Of a stretch of 64,000 bases of DNA, positions 1 through 8,901 are shown one piece after another (positions within the stretch are counted from its first letter, which is position 1; every line of letters begins with the position of its first letter). The notes below the pieces were generated by a model. The model made no database searches. It was not told the DNA's origin and saw only the letters and a list, made by a program, of their open reading frames with translations. Position numbers and translations under genes: made by a program. The stretch is from CAZSDP01 sp964605665. Lineage in GTDB: Bacteria > Planctomycetota > UBA8108 > UBA1146. The DNA lies in NCBI GenBank assembly GCA_964605665.1, contig CAZSDP010000017.1:1-64000 (forward strand), in the 5' to 3' direction.

Positions 1-175
1 GGAACAAGGCCTCGATTTCACCGTCGACCGGCGCGGAGCCAACCTGCGCTTGAAGTGAAGCGCTGGAGACCAGGATGAGAACGAAGGCGATAACCAGTGC
101 AAATTTGCTCCAATTCCCAGCTAGCTTAGCCAGGGATTGGTTGGTTCGCCGAAATGGATGAATGCGTTCCCGCAT
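1..175 (-). CDS. Exported protein, 5' end only (cut by window edge)
   Basis: Only the first 58 codons are inside the window. The ATG at 173-175 (read on the minus strand) has a good ribosome site, GGGAGG, about 7 bases upstream. The peptide has a basic start (MRERIHPFRR), a hydrophobic core (FALVIAFVLILVSSASL) and a probable signal peptidase I site at LQAQ, so the product is exported. The mature part begins VGSAPVDGEIEALF and is too short to place in a family. It is separated from the next gene by a 650-base non-coding stretch, so it probably has its own promoter. Confidence 0.7.
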   Translation of the reverse strand, partial: MRERIHPFRRTNQSLAKLAGNWSKFALVIAFVLILVSSASLQAQVGSAPVDGEIEALF

Positions 176-828
176 CGTACACACCTCCCTACGGAGTGAG
201 TCGACAAAAGGGGCGACCAAGGCTTGTCCGAATGGCGCAAACCGCTTGCTCGGGCTCCGTCTCACCCGACCAATACTCCCGCAAAGTTCTGTTGGTACAG
301 TCCTGTTGCGGGGGCCCCCCTCCGGCGGTTAACAATTGCCGGAGACAGCCAGTGATGTTAATTCTCAAGAGGGGCGCGGCTGGCGACCCTCAAACAGTTT
401 GTAAGTTGCGCGATTTGCCCGCGTTAAGTGTGGGAAATCCACTGTGCGGGGCTTTTAGACCGTTTAGACCTGTTAAGGAGTCAGCGGCCTGGGTTGGAGA
501 AATGAAGACAATACGGAGTTTAGGGCTAACAAAGCGCCTCGTAAACGGTCAATTTTCGCCGTAAACAAAAAATAATGTAGGTCTACTCTTCCAAGATCGG
601 TAGCTCAGACAGCTTTGACAGGGTCACAGTCCGCACCTTGAAGTCTTACCTGACTTTCATCGCACCCCATTTGAGGCCTTCTCAACGGTACTTTCGGCCA
701 AAAATTTTCGGGAATTCTCAGGCATGTGGATTGCCGAACAGCACCACTTTTGCGACTGAAGTCATGGTGTTTCGACGTCGTCGTGAAGAGCGAGAATCGT
801 CGCAGGGAAGAACGTCCTCAGTCCCCGA
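176..828. other. Non-coding stretch between exported-protein gene and symporter gene
   Basis: I see no convincing gene here; the open frames lack ribosome sites and read as low-quality translations. It contains a G5C5 palindrome at about 310-319 and right after it a perfect 7-bp inverted repeat (CTCCGGC at 320-326 with GCCGGAG at 338-344, 11-base loop). No T-tract follows, so it is not a standard terminator. The stretch must carry the promoter of the minus-strand gene ending at position 1 and the 3' end of the symporter transcript. Confidence 0.4.
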
Positions 829-3021
829 TCAGCGAGGCTCAGAATTTGGCCGTTCTCCCAGTTGGCGGCAGGCGTAGATCACTCCAGCGAGTGCTACCGC
901 GGCGATTCCCGCGGACACTCCCGCTTCTGTCGTGCGGTCGAGAATCGCAAATCCGATCCCGAACATCAGGGAATAGGTGAGGGCGAGGCCCGACGAGACT
1001 CCAATGATTGCTGCGCTGGTATCTCTTCGAGGCGGGGCGACGTCGGTCAATGCTCGCACTGGTCCCCAAGCACCGATCGGTCGAACCTTTTCGTAAAAGG
1101 GAACCAGCTTTCTGGGGTCTGGTGCCGGGCGAACCGTGAGCGAAATGAGAGCGCAGCCCCCGGCGAAGAGAACGACCAGAATCAACCGGCCCTCTGGGCT
1201 GAGGATCCCCTCTGGTGCCAGCGCGCTCGCAGGCCAAGTGATCGGTTGACCGAGGAGCAGCTTCTGAAGGCCAGGAATCGACAGGAAGGTCGCGGAGAGA
1301 CTTGAGGCGACCATGGCGGTGATTTCGGCGACGGCCGTGATTCGCCACCAGAGCCAACGCAAGACGTAGATCGGACCGACTCCGCCGAGAAAGGCGAGGA
1401 AGAAGGTGAAGAGGTCACTGATCGAACTCGAGGCCTTCGCGAGGATCGCACCCAGGCTGAGGACAGCAATGCTCGCCAGTCGAGCGACGGCGACATAGTG
1501 ACGGTCGCTTCCCGAAGGCCGGATAAATCGCCGATGGACATCATTGACGTAGAAACTCGCGGCCAGGTTCACGTGGGTATCGATCGTCGACATAAACGCA
1601 GCCAGTAGCGACGCCACGACCAGCCCGAGGAGCCCAACGGGAAGATATCGCACCATCATCACCACATAGGCACGTTCAGAGTCGGTGCGGTGGATCAAAT
1701 CTCCGGCGGCAACTTCTTTCCCCAGGAGGTTGCTGGGGATCTTACCTGCGTCATCTCCCCATGCCTCAAAGGCACTGAAAGGAACGCTGGTCTCTTGCCC
1801 ATCGGGGGTCGCGATCGTGACGGAGCCGTACTTCTGGGGTTGGCGGTCGAGGGTGACAATTCTCGGCACAAGTTGGTCGGGAGCCGTTTGTTCCTGATCG
1901 CCTGGGAGGCGGAATTCGACGGAAGCGTTCTGTTCCGTGGAGCTGATCAGGGCTGCGACGTCGTGTTCGAGGACGCTGCCGTCTTCGTAGCGTACCTCGA
2001 TCGACTTCGGGAGTTCTTCTCCAGGTTCATAGGCGGTGATCGTTCCTGTCACCGGAGAGTCGATTTGGACATGGGGAAGTACGACGAGCGAGGCGAGGGC
2101 GACAACCACCCACGGCCAAGGTCTGAGGGCGTAATTGGCGATGTTGTACCAGAGTGCGGCGAACATCCCCTCCCGCGGATTTCTGGTCGCAGCGAGCCTC
2201 TGGACCACGACGGGGCCCCCATCCACGCCGGCGGTCCCCCACCATGAGACTCCTAGATACACCGCGAGAGCTGCGATCGGCACGGTCCAGAACGATCCAT
2301 CGAAGGGAGAGCCCTCACCGGCGGCGGGAACGAACCGGAGCAGATCGCGCCCCGATTCGCCGAGCCCAGCCACTGCGGCTTCAATCTCTGGCAGTCCACC
2401 GACGGCGTTCCATGAGAGGACTGCAAAGCAAATCGCACCGGTCATCGCCATCGCGAACTGGACGAGATCGGTCAGGACGACTCCCCAGAATCCGGCGAGG
2501 AGCGAGTAACCGAGGGCAAGCGTGCTCGCGATGACCAAGGCGGGGACTTTTTCGACGCCAAAGACGACCCCCATGATCTTCGCAGCAGCCAACAGAACCC
2601 AGCATAGGATGATCGTGTTGGTCAAGCTCGCATGATAGAAGCCGAGGAATCCACGAAGGACCTTCGCTTCTTTTCCGCCATATCGAAGCTCGGAGAGCTC
2701 CGCAGTGGTCATGACCTGACCACGGTGCCAGTAGCGTGCGAAAATAAAGACGGTCAGCATCCCGCCGACGGCGAAGCACCACCACAGCCAGTTCTTCCAG
2801 ATGCCGAAATCTCTCACCCAGCCGGTCACGACGAGGGGAGTGTCAGCAGCGAAGGTGGTGGCGACCATCGACGTTCCGGTGATCCACCAGGGGAGGGATC
2901 GGCCGGATAGGAAGAACTCGTCAGGGCTCGAGCTCGCTCTGCGGGAGAGCCGAATCCCTACGATCACCGCGAAGGCGACGTAGGAGGCGATCACGAGCCA
3001 ATCGATCCATTGCAGTTGCAT
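829..3021 (-). CDS. Sodium:solute symporter (SSS/SLC5 family) with large insertion
   Basis: The 730-residue protein is a multi-pass membrane transporter of the sodium:solute symporter family. The N-terminal half shows family features: a first helix followed by DEFFLSGRSLPWW (about 34-46), AADTPLVVTGWVRDFG, and a later ASLLAAFMSTIDTHVNLAAS segment. Substrate cannot be read from sequence. Residues about 320-450 are a soluble, acidic, beta-rich insertion between two membrane helices, unlike the compact SSS core of roughly 450-550 residues, which explains the extra length. The start has no strong Shine-Dalgarno sequence. It lies 212 bases downstream of preA on the same strand, so it could be a late member of the pyrimidine operon or a separate unit. 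Confidence 0.85.
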   Translation of the reverse strand: MQLQWIDWLVIASYVAFAVIVGIRLSRRASSSPDEFFLSGRSLPWWITGTSMVATTFAADTPLVVTGWVRDFGIWKNWLWWCFAVGGMLTVFIFARYWHRGQVMTTAELSELRYGGKEAKVLRGFLGFYHASLTNTIILCWVLLAAAKIMGVVFGVEKVPALVIASTLALGYSLLAGFWGVVLTDLVQFAMAMTGAICFAVLSWNAVGGLPEIEAAVAGLGESGRDLLRFVPAAGEGSPFDGSFWTVPIAALAVYLGVSWWGTAGVDGGPVVVQRLAATRNPREGMFAALWYNIANYALRPWPWVVVALASLVVLPHVQIDSPVTGTITAYEPGEELPKSIEVRYEDGSVLEHDVAALISSTEQNASVEFRLPGDQEQTAPDQLVPRIVTLDRQPQKYGSVTIATPDGQETSVPFSAFEAWGDDAGKIPSNLLGKEVAAGDLIHRTDSERAYVVMMVRYLPVGLLGLVVASLLAAFMSTIDTHVNLAASFYVNDVHRRFIRPSGSDRHYVAVARLASIAVLSLGAILAKASSSISDLFTFFLAFLGGVGPIYVLRWLWWRITAVAEITAMVASSLSATFLSIPGLQKLLLGQPITWPASALAPEGILSPEGRLILVVLFAGGCALISLTVRPAPDPRKLVPFYEKVRPIGAWGPVRALTDVAPPRRDTSAAIIGVSSGLALTYSLMFGIGFAILDRTTEAGVSAGIAAVALAGVIYACRQLGERPNSEPR

Positions 3022-3233
3022 GGCGAGAAGGATAGCCGGGTTTGGGGTGGAATTGCGAGATCGACTCGATCACACGTGCAGATCTGCAAAAAGAACCGTA
3101 GCAGTGGGCCGTCGAGAGGGCGCTCGGCGAGCCGATAACAGTGCACCAAGGCCCGTAGGACCGTTATTTAGAGTTGAGGGGTGAAGATCGAGTGCAGGTT
3201 TTCCCGCAGTTTCGTCGCAACGGAGATTTTCGC

Positions 3234-4622
3234 TCAGCGATGCTCTGGAGGGCTGATCGGATCGACTTCACCTTTGGCGAGCTTCTCTTGGTACTCGTTC
3301 CAAGTCATCGTCGGAATCCCCGAGTCACGTTCCACCATCGAAATGCAGCCATCGACGGGACAAACGAGCGAGCATAGGTTGCACCCAACGCAAGTTTGTT
3401 GGTTGATTTCGAGCAAATTGACGTAGCCGGAACCAGAACCCGGAAGATAGCTTTTGCCTCCGCTCTGGTGCAGAGTCGCCGCGCCCTCTGGGAATCTCTT
3501 GAGATATTGATCGGTGGGAACGCTGGTGCAATCGATCGATTGGTGTGCACCATCTTCACAAGCGATGTAGCAAAGTCCGCAGTGAATACATGTTCCTTGA
3601 TCGATTTCCGCGACGACTTTGTAGCTGAGATCGAGCTCTCCCCACCCCCCGACGTCGCTCACGACCTTTCCTTGCAGGTCGGAAATTTTGTTGAAGCCAT
3701 GCTCTGCCATCCACATCTCGAGACCTGAGATCATCGGTTCCACGATTCGGAATCCGTGGTGCATTGCAGCAGTGCAGACCTGTACAGAGGTTGCCCCGAG
3801 CAAGAGGAACTCCGCAGCATCTTGCCAAGTCTCAATTCCACCGATTCCCGAGATGGGGACTCCGATGTCTGGATCGGAGGCGACCTGCTGGAGCATGTTC
3901 AACGCAATTGGTTTGACCGCAGGGCCGCAATAGCCTCCGTGAGATCCTCGCCCCGCCACATGGGGCCGAGGCTTGAGAGTCTCGAGATCGACTCCCATGA
4001 TCGAATTGATGGTGTTGATCAGGGAGATTGCGTCGGCGCCCCCTCGTTTTGCCGCTTCACCCACTGGACGTGGATCGGCGACATTTGGGGTGAGCTTCAC
4101 CAGTACGGGGGTTTCTGCCGCCTCTTTGACCCAGCCGGTGATCATCTCGGCGTATTCGGGAACTTGCCCCACCGCCGAACCCATCCCGCGCTCGCTCATT
4201 CCGTGCGGACACCCGAAGTTCAGCTCCAGCCCATCGCATCCGGTCTCTTCGGTCCGTTTCACGATGTCATGCCAGGTCTCTGCTTTGCTCTCGACCATCA
4301 GGGAGACAATGACCGCGCGATCGGGAAATTCCTCTTTGATCTCGCGGATCTCTTTCAGATTCTCTTCGAGAGTTCGATCTGTGATCAGCTCGATGTTGTT
4401 GAGGCCCATCATCTTTCGCCCGTAGTAATCGACCGATCCATAGCGCGCGGAGACGTTGACGATCGGGTCATGGGCGAGAGTTTTCCAGACCACTCCGCCC
4501 CAGCCAGCTTCGAATGCACGTCTCGCTTGATAAGCAGAGTTAGTGGGTGGGCCGCTCGCGAGCCAAAAAGGGTTCGGTGAGTGTATTCCACAGAAGTCGA
4601 TCGATAGATCTGGCTGGCTCAT
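3234..4622 (-). CDS. preA: NAD-dependent dihydropyrimidine dehydrogenase, subunit PreA
   Basis: This is the FMN/iron-sulfur subunit that reduces uracil and thymine to the dihydropyrimidines with electrons passed on by PreT. The N-terminal part is a dihydroorotate-dehydrogenase-like barrel with the substrate-loop motif NFGCPHGMSERGMG. The C-terminus carries two ferredoxin-type clusters, CIHCGLCYIAC and CVGCNLCSLVC. In mammalian DPYD the loop that follows carries a catalytic cysteine (GLACGQ); here it reads GSAVGQ, which I believe is usual for bacterial PreA but could not check. I use the ATG at 4622 (MSQPDLSIDF), which overlaps the preT stop by four bases (ATGA), rather than an upstream ATG inside preT. 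The overlap implies translational coupling and a stable PreAT complex. Confidence 0.93.
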   Translation of the reverse strand: MSQPDLSIDFCGIHSPNPFWLASGPPTNSAYQARRAFEAGWGGVVWKTLAHDPIVNVSARYGSVDYYGRKMMGLNNIELITDRTLEENLKEIREIKEEFPDRAVIVSLMVESKAETWHDIVKRTEETGCDGLELNFGCPHGMSERGMGSAVGQVPEYAEMITGWVKEAAETPVLVKLTPNVADPRPVGEAAKRGGADAISLINTINSIMGVDLETLKPRPHVAGRGSHGGYCGPAVKPIALNMLQQVASDPDIGVPISGIGGIETWQDAAEFLLLGATSVQVCTAAMHHGFRIVEPMISGLEMWMAEHGFNKISDLQGKVVSDVGGWGELDLSYKVVAEIDQGTCIHCGLCYIACEDGAHQSIDCTSVPTDQYLKRFPEGAATLHQSGGKSYLPGSGSGYVNLLEINQQTCVGCNLCSLVCPVDGCISMVERDSGIPTMTWNEYQEKLAKGEVDPISPPEHR

Positions 4623-5974
4623 CCATTCGCTCCTGCTTTTGGCTGACGATTTCGGAGGAATTGGTCGATTCCGCGGGCGGCGATCTTTCCGTCCTGAACG
4701 GCATCGACGATCTCTCCTCCGCGGGAAATGCAATCTCCGCCGGCGAAGAGTCCACTCAATGAAGTTTCGTAGGTCGTTTTGTCGATGGTCAGTCGACCCT
4801 GCTCCATCTTGAGCCCTTTGATCTTCTGCAAGAAGTCGTTACGCGGGAGTTGGCCGAGAGCCTTAACCACCTGGTCACAAGGAATCTCCCATTCGGGATC
4901 GACGCTATCGACGAGCTTCGCAGAGCGGCCTGTCCCTTCGACCTTCTGGGTTCGGAAGCGAACCGCAGAGAGTGATCCATCGGTCGCCACAAACTCCGTC
5001 GGTCGCGCATACCACCGGAACTCTATTCCGTCTGAGAGCGCAATTTTGATCTCATAGGCAAAAGCTGGCATCTCTGGTTGGCCTCTGCGGTAGGCCACCG
5101 TGACCTTCTCTGCCCCAAGACGCACTGCTTCTGTCGCGACATCGATAGCCGTGTTCCCCCCACCGATCACGACGACGTGCTGTCCAACTTCGCAATCGAC
5201 AAACGGCTTACGGTGGGCTTGCTCGATGAAATCGAGAGCTTCCCAAACTCCATTTGTGCTCTCACCCGGAATCTCTAGAGAGGCGGTTCGACCGAGACCA
5301 ACTCCGAGGAAAACAGCGTCGTGAGTGGTCATCAGTTGCTCGAGCAGTTTCGCATCGACGGGAGAGTTCAGTTCGATATCGAACCCAATCGCTTTGACTT
5401 GTTCGATTTCAGAGAGAGAAAACTCGGTGGTGATCTTGTAGGGGGCAATTCCCACCGTGTTCAATCCTCCGGGGAGGTCATCTGCCTCGAGGACTCGCAC
5501 CGCATGACCCTGTCGTCGCAATTCGTGAGCACAAGCGAGGCCTGCTGGACCTGAGCCGATGATCGCGACGGAGTAGCCGGAATCTGGGCCAGATTCGAAG
5601 AATTGGAGGCCACGCTCTGCGGCATAGTCGGTGGCATGTCGTTGTAGACGTCCAATCTCGACGGGCGCCTTCGAAAGGGTGCGTTCGACGCATGCACCTT
5701 CGCAAAGTACCTCCGTGGGACAGGCACGCGCGCACGATCCTCCCAAGATGTTGGAGGAAAGAATCGTCTTCGCCGCTCCGCCGGAGTTGCCTTCCACGAT
5801 CTGCCGAATGAACAGCGGAACGTCGATTTCTGTTGGGCATGCGCGGGTACAGGGCGCATCCCAGCAGTAGAGACACCGACTAGCCTCGATCTTCGCTTCC
5901 TGCGGTGAGTAAGCAGGATGCAGGTCGGCGAAGTTCTTCGCGAGTTGTTCAGCAGTCAGCTTCGATTTTGACAT
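4619..5974 (-). CDS. preT: NAD-dependent dihydropyrimidine dehydrogenase, subunit PreT
   Basis: This is the FAD subunit of dihydropyrimidine dehydrogenase, related to the glutamate synthase small chain. From the N-terminus it shows cysteine clusters for two 4Fe-4S centres (CLYCWDAPCTRACP and CARACPTEVLCEGAC), an FAD-binding GSGPAGLACAHELR motif and an NAD(P)H-binding GGGNTAIDVATEAVRLG motif. It should oxidise NAD(P)H and feed electrons to PreA. The ATG at 5974 (MSKSKLTAEQ) gives the usual length of about 450 residues; an in-frame upstream ATG lies inside the dehydrogenase gene and is unlikely. The gap to the preceding stop is only five bases and the end overlaps preA. Confidence 0.92.
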   Translation of the reverse strand: MSKSKLTAEQLAKNFADLHPAYSPQEAKIEASRCLYCWDAPCTRACPTEIDVPLFIRQIVEGNSGGAAKTILSSNILGGSCARACPTEVLCEGACVERTLSKAPVEIGRLQRHATDYAAERGLQFFESGPDSGYSVAIIGSGPAGLACAHELRRQGHAVRVLEADDLPGGLNTVGIAPYKITTEFSLSEIEQVKAIGFDIELNSPVDAKLLEQLMTTHDAVFLGVGLGRTASLEIPGESTNGVWEALDFIEQAHRKPFVDCEVGQHVVVIGGGNTAIDVATEAVRLGAEKVTVAYRRGQPEMPAFAYEIKIALSDGIEFRWYARPTEFVATDGSLSAVRFRTQKVEGTGRSAKLVDSVDPEWEIPCDQVVKALGQLPRNDFLQKIKGLKMEQGRLTIDKTTYETSLSGLFAGGDCISRGGEIVDAVQDGKIAARGIDQFLRNRQPKAGANG

Positions 5975-5979
5975 CGCCC

Positions 5980-7446
5980 CTAGCTCATCCAGTTGCGAGA
6001 TCCCGACATCGTCCACTTTCCTGTGATCTTCTTGGATCGTGTCCAAAAGTCGATGGCGTTTTCGCCAGTGATGTCACCATCTCCAAAATTGGAGTCATTC
6101 CAGCCGCCAAAGGCAAATGGCTCACGAGGCACCGGCACTCCGACGTTGACCCCGACCATTCCCGCACTCGCTCTCTCGACAAACTCTTCGGCGACTTGGC
6201 CAGAAGAGGTGTAAATCGCCGCCGCATTTCCGTACAGGCTCTGGTTTTCGATCTGGAGAGCTTCTTCCAAAGTTTCACAGCGGATGATCGTCAACACCGG
6301 GCCGAAGATCTCGTCGCAAGACCATGCATCTTCCGGTTTTGAGTGGTCGATGATGGCGGGACCGCAATAGAAACCCTCGGGGGAAACCCCCGAAGCAATT
6401 TGGTGGCGTCCATCGAGCCGAACACGATCTCCTGCCTGATCGAGGTAGTCGTGGACCCGTTGTTTTGCTGCTGCGCTGATCATCGGTCCGATGTCACGGC
6501 CCGCCTCGATCTGTTCCATCGAGGAGTGGATCCGATCGAGGATCGGATCCACGTCGCCGACGGCGACGAGCACGCTCGCAGCCATACAGCGTTGCCCTGC
6601 GCATCCCGTCACCGAGGCGACGACATTTGTTGCCGTCATCTCAGGGTCAGCATCAGGAACGACGACCAGGTGGTTCTTGGCCCCGCCCAATGCCCGTACT
6701 CTCTTGTAGTTGGAGCATCCGCGTTGATAGACCGCTTTCGCGACGGTGGTGGAACCGACGAATCCAATCGCGGAAATTCCTGGGTGATCACAAATCGCTT
6801 CGACCACTTCGCGATCGCCATGGACGACGGAGAAGATGCCTGCCGGCAGGCCCGCTTCTTCGAACAAGCGCGCGAGTTCCAAGGAACTCATCGGGGTTTG
6901 CTCCGATGGTTTGAGAATGAAAGCGTTACCGCATCCGATGGAGTTGGGCGCCATCCATAGGGGAACCATCAGCGGAAAGTTGAACGGGGTGATTCCTGCT
7001 GTAACTCCCATCGGATGTCGGGACGATCGGCATTCGACTCCGGGACTCACTTGCAAACCAGACCCGAGGGTGATTTGCGGTAAGCTGCTCGCGAATTCTA
7101 GACACTCCACTGCCCGGAGAATGCTCCCCCGTGACTCCGCGTCGGTCTTCCCATTTTCCTCGGTGATGATTCGAGCCAGCGATTCAACTTCGCCTTCGAT
7201 CAGTGTCTTGAGTCGAAACAGAATCTGGACCCGATCTTTGATCGGAGTCTCCGCCCAATCTTTTTGAGCTTCGGTGGCACGAGCAACCGCCTGATCGAGT
7301 TCAGTAGCGGTAGACAGAGGGACTTCCGCAATCCCCTTTCCCGTGGCGGGATTAGTGACCACGAGGTGGCGCTCTGAACTGCTTTCCACACGGCGACCGC
7401 CGATGAAGTTTGGCAATGCTGGAAGGGTATCGACGTTGCTTTTCAT
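5980..7446 (-). CDS. mmsA: CoA-acylating (methyl)malonate-semialdehyde dehydrogenase
   Basis: The 488-residue protein belongs to ALDH family 6. It oxidises malonate semialdehyde or methylmalonate semialdehyde with NAD and CoA to acetyl-CoA or propionyl-CoA, the last step of beta-alanine and beta-aminoisobutyrate breakdown. Visible motifs are PFNFPLMVPLWMAP with GNAFILKPSEQTP in the cofactor domain, FVGSTTVA, and GCAGQRCMA with catalytic Cys287. The start ATG overlaps the hydA stop by four bases (ATGA), with an AAGGA about nine bases upstream. Its place between hydA and preT indicates that it serves pyrimidine carbon recovery, although the family also acts in valine degradation. Confidence 0.92.
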   Translation of the reverse strand: MKSNVDTLPALPNFIGGRRVESSSERHLVVTNPATGKGIAEVPLSTATELDQAVARATEAQKDWAETPIKDRVQILFRLKTLIEGEVESLARIITEENGKTDAESRGSILRAVECLEFASSLPQITLGSGLQVSPGVECRSSRHPMGVTAGITPFNFPLMVPLWMAPNSIGCGNAFILKPSEQTPMSSLELARLFEEAGLPAGIFSVVHGDREVVEAICDHPGISAIGFVGSTTVAKAVYQRGCSNYKRVRALGGAKNHLVVVPDADPEMTATNVVASVTGCAGQRCMAASVLVAVGDVDPILDRIHSSMEQIEAGRDIGPMISAAAKQRVHDYLDQAGDRVRLDGRHQIASGVSPEGFYCGPAIIDHSKPEDAWSCDEIFGPVLTIIRCETLEEALQIENQSLYGNAAAIYTSSGQVAEEFVERASAGMVGVNVGVPVPREPFAFGGWNDSNFGDGDITGENAIDFWTRSKKITGKWTMSGSRNWMS

Positions 7447-8867
7447 GAGGGTGTTCCTTCGCTACTTTGAAGGTGGCGAGGACCAGCAGATGAACGTGAA
7501 ATCCACTGCCCCCTTCCTTCTTTGCCGGTGACTTTATAGTCATCCACGATGGTCTCTCCGCGAGAGAGAGTTGTGCGGGAGAAGCCCGCAAGCTCCCATC
7601 CGTTATAGGGAGACCAGTCTGCGTTTGTTTCCATCGAATCGGGATCAACTTTGAGTGTCTTGTCGGGATGAATGATGGCGAGGTCCGCGTCCGCGCCTAC
7701 GGCGATGGCCCCCTTCTTTGGAGCGAGCCCCATCACTTGCGCCGGATTGGTCGAGAGCATTCGGACCATGTCTTCGAGACCGAATCGGCCCTTCTTTACC
7801 CCATGGGTGTAGACGATCGGCATGAGAGTTTCGAGCCCGGGTAGTCCCATTGGGATTTTCGTCCAGTCTCCCTCCCACATCGCTTTCTGCTCGCGAGTGA
7901 AGGTGCAGGTGTCGGTAGAGACAACCGATACGTCCCCGTCGACGAGACCTTTCCAGAGTCGCTCAGAGTCTTCCGGTTTTTTGACCTGAGGACAACAGCC
8001 GAAGAGGTGACCGTCTGGTCCATCGAAGACGGAGTCATCGAGAACCAAGTACTGCGCACACGTTTCGGCGAGCACCGGAACTCCTCGCGCTTTCGCATCG
8101 CGGATGATCTGAGTGCCCTCCTTTGTCGACATGTGGACGATGTAGAGAGGGCCCCCGGTGACTTCACACCACTTCACCGCCCTTTGAATCGCCTCCGATT
8201 CGATGAAGTTCGGGCGCGTCATGGTGTGGAGGCGCGCTCCGTACTTCTGCATCGCTTCAGCTGTGTGATAGCGATCGATCAACTCATCGAGAACTCGCGA
8301 AGACTCCGCATGGACCAGGAGCATGCTGTCGAGCTCTCGCATTTTCTCGAGCGTACCGAACATCGCTCGGTCATCCGATTGCCACCCTTCCGACTCATAG
8401 ATCATGAATTCTTTGAAGGTGGGGAATCCTCGTTCGACCATACCTGGGATCTGATCTTTGTGCTCATCCCAGCGTGTGATGCAGATGTGGTAGGTGTAAT
8501 CGATCATCGCTTTGCCTTCGGCGCGAGCGTGCCAATTGTCGGCTGCTTCACTCAGAGACTCACCAGCAAAGGGAATGGCAAAATCGATGAGAGTGGTCAC
8601 CCCGCCACGGGCTCCGGCGCGAGTTCCAGTGCGGTAGTCATCGGATGAGACGGTGCCGCAAAAGGGAAGGGCCAGGTGCACATGTACGTCGAGGACTCCG
8701 GGGATAACAATATGGTCTTTGGCGTCGATGACCTTTGCGTTGTTTGAATTCGCGGCGAGATCGGGCCCGATCGCGGCGATCTTCTCGCCACTGATGCCGA
8801 TGTCTGCGTTGACGACGCCGGTTGGCGTGACGACTTGGCCACCTGCCACGACGGTTTCATAAGACAT
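7443..8867 (-). CDS. hydA: Dihydropyrimidinase (D-hydantoinase)
   Basis: This amidohydrolase opens dihydrouracil or dihydrothymine to N-carbamoyl-beta-alanine or its methyl analogue. The metal-binding DVHVHL motif is near residues 60-65, and the lysine expected to be carbamylated is in TFKEFMIY (Lys152). Later histidines lie in MTRPNFIES- and YIVHMSTKEG-type segments. I start at the ATG at 8867 (MSYETVV) because GAGGAG sits six bases upstream; an ATG six bases earlier lies within that spacer. The length of 474 residues is normal. The C-terminal tail after about residue 455 is a short variable extension. Confidence 0.93.
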   Translation of the reverse strand: MSYETVVAGGQVVTPTGVVNADIGISGEKIAAIGPDLAANSNNAKVIDAKDHIVIPGVLDVHVHLALPFCGTVSSDDYRTGTRAGARGGVTTLIDFAIPFAGESLSEAADNWHARAEGKAMIDYTYHICITRWDEHKDQIPGMVERGFPTFKEFMIYESEGWQSDDRAMFGTLEKMRELDSMLLVHAESSRVLDELIDRYHTAEAMQKYGARLHTMTRPNFIESEAIQRAVKWCEVTGGPLYIVHMSTKEGTQIIRDAKARGVPVLAETCAQYLVLDDSVFDGPDGHLFGCCPQVKKPEDSERLWKGLVDGDVSVVSTDTCTFTREQKAMWEGDWTKIPMGLPGLETLMPIVYTHGVKKGRFGLEDMVRMLSTNPAQVMGLAPKKGAIAVGADADLAIIHPDKTLKVDPDSMETNADWSPYNGWELAGFSRTTLSRGETIVDDYKVTGKEGRGQWISRSSAGPRHLQSSEGTPS

Positions 8868-8901
8868 GATCATCTCCTCGGTCTTTACCTAGGGAGTCGT
8901 T

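Noticed and set aside
154..564. 136-codon open frame on the plus strand near the left edge
   Set aside because: It starts inside the 5' end of a minus-strand signal-peptide gene, lacks a ribosome site and reads as a Cys/Arg/Pro-rich sequence with no known motif.
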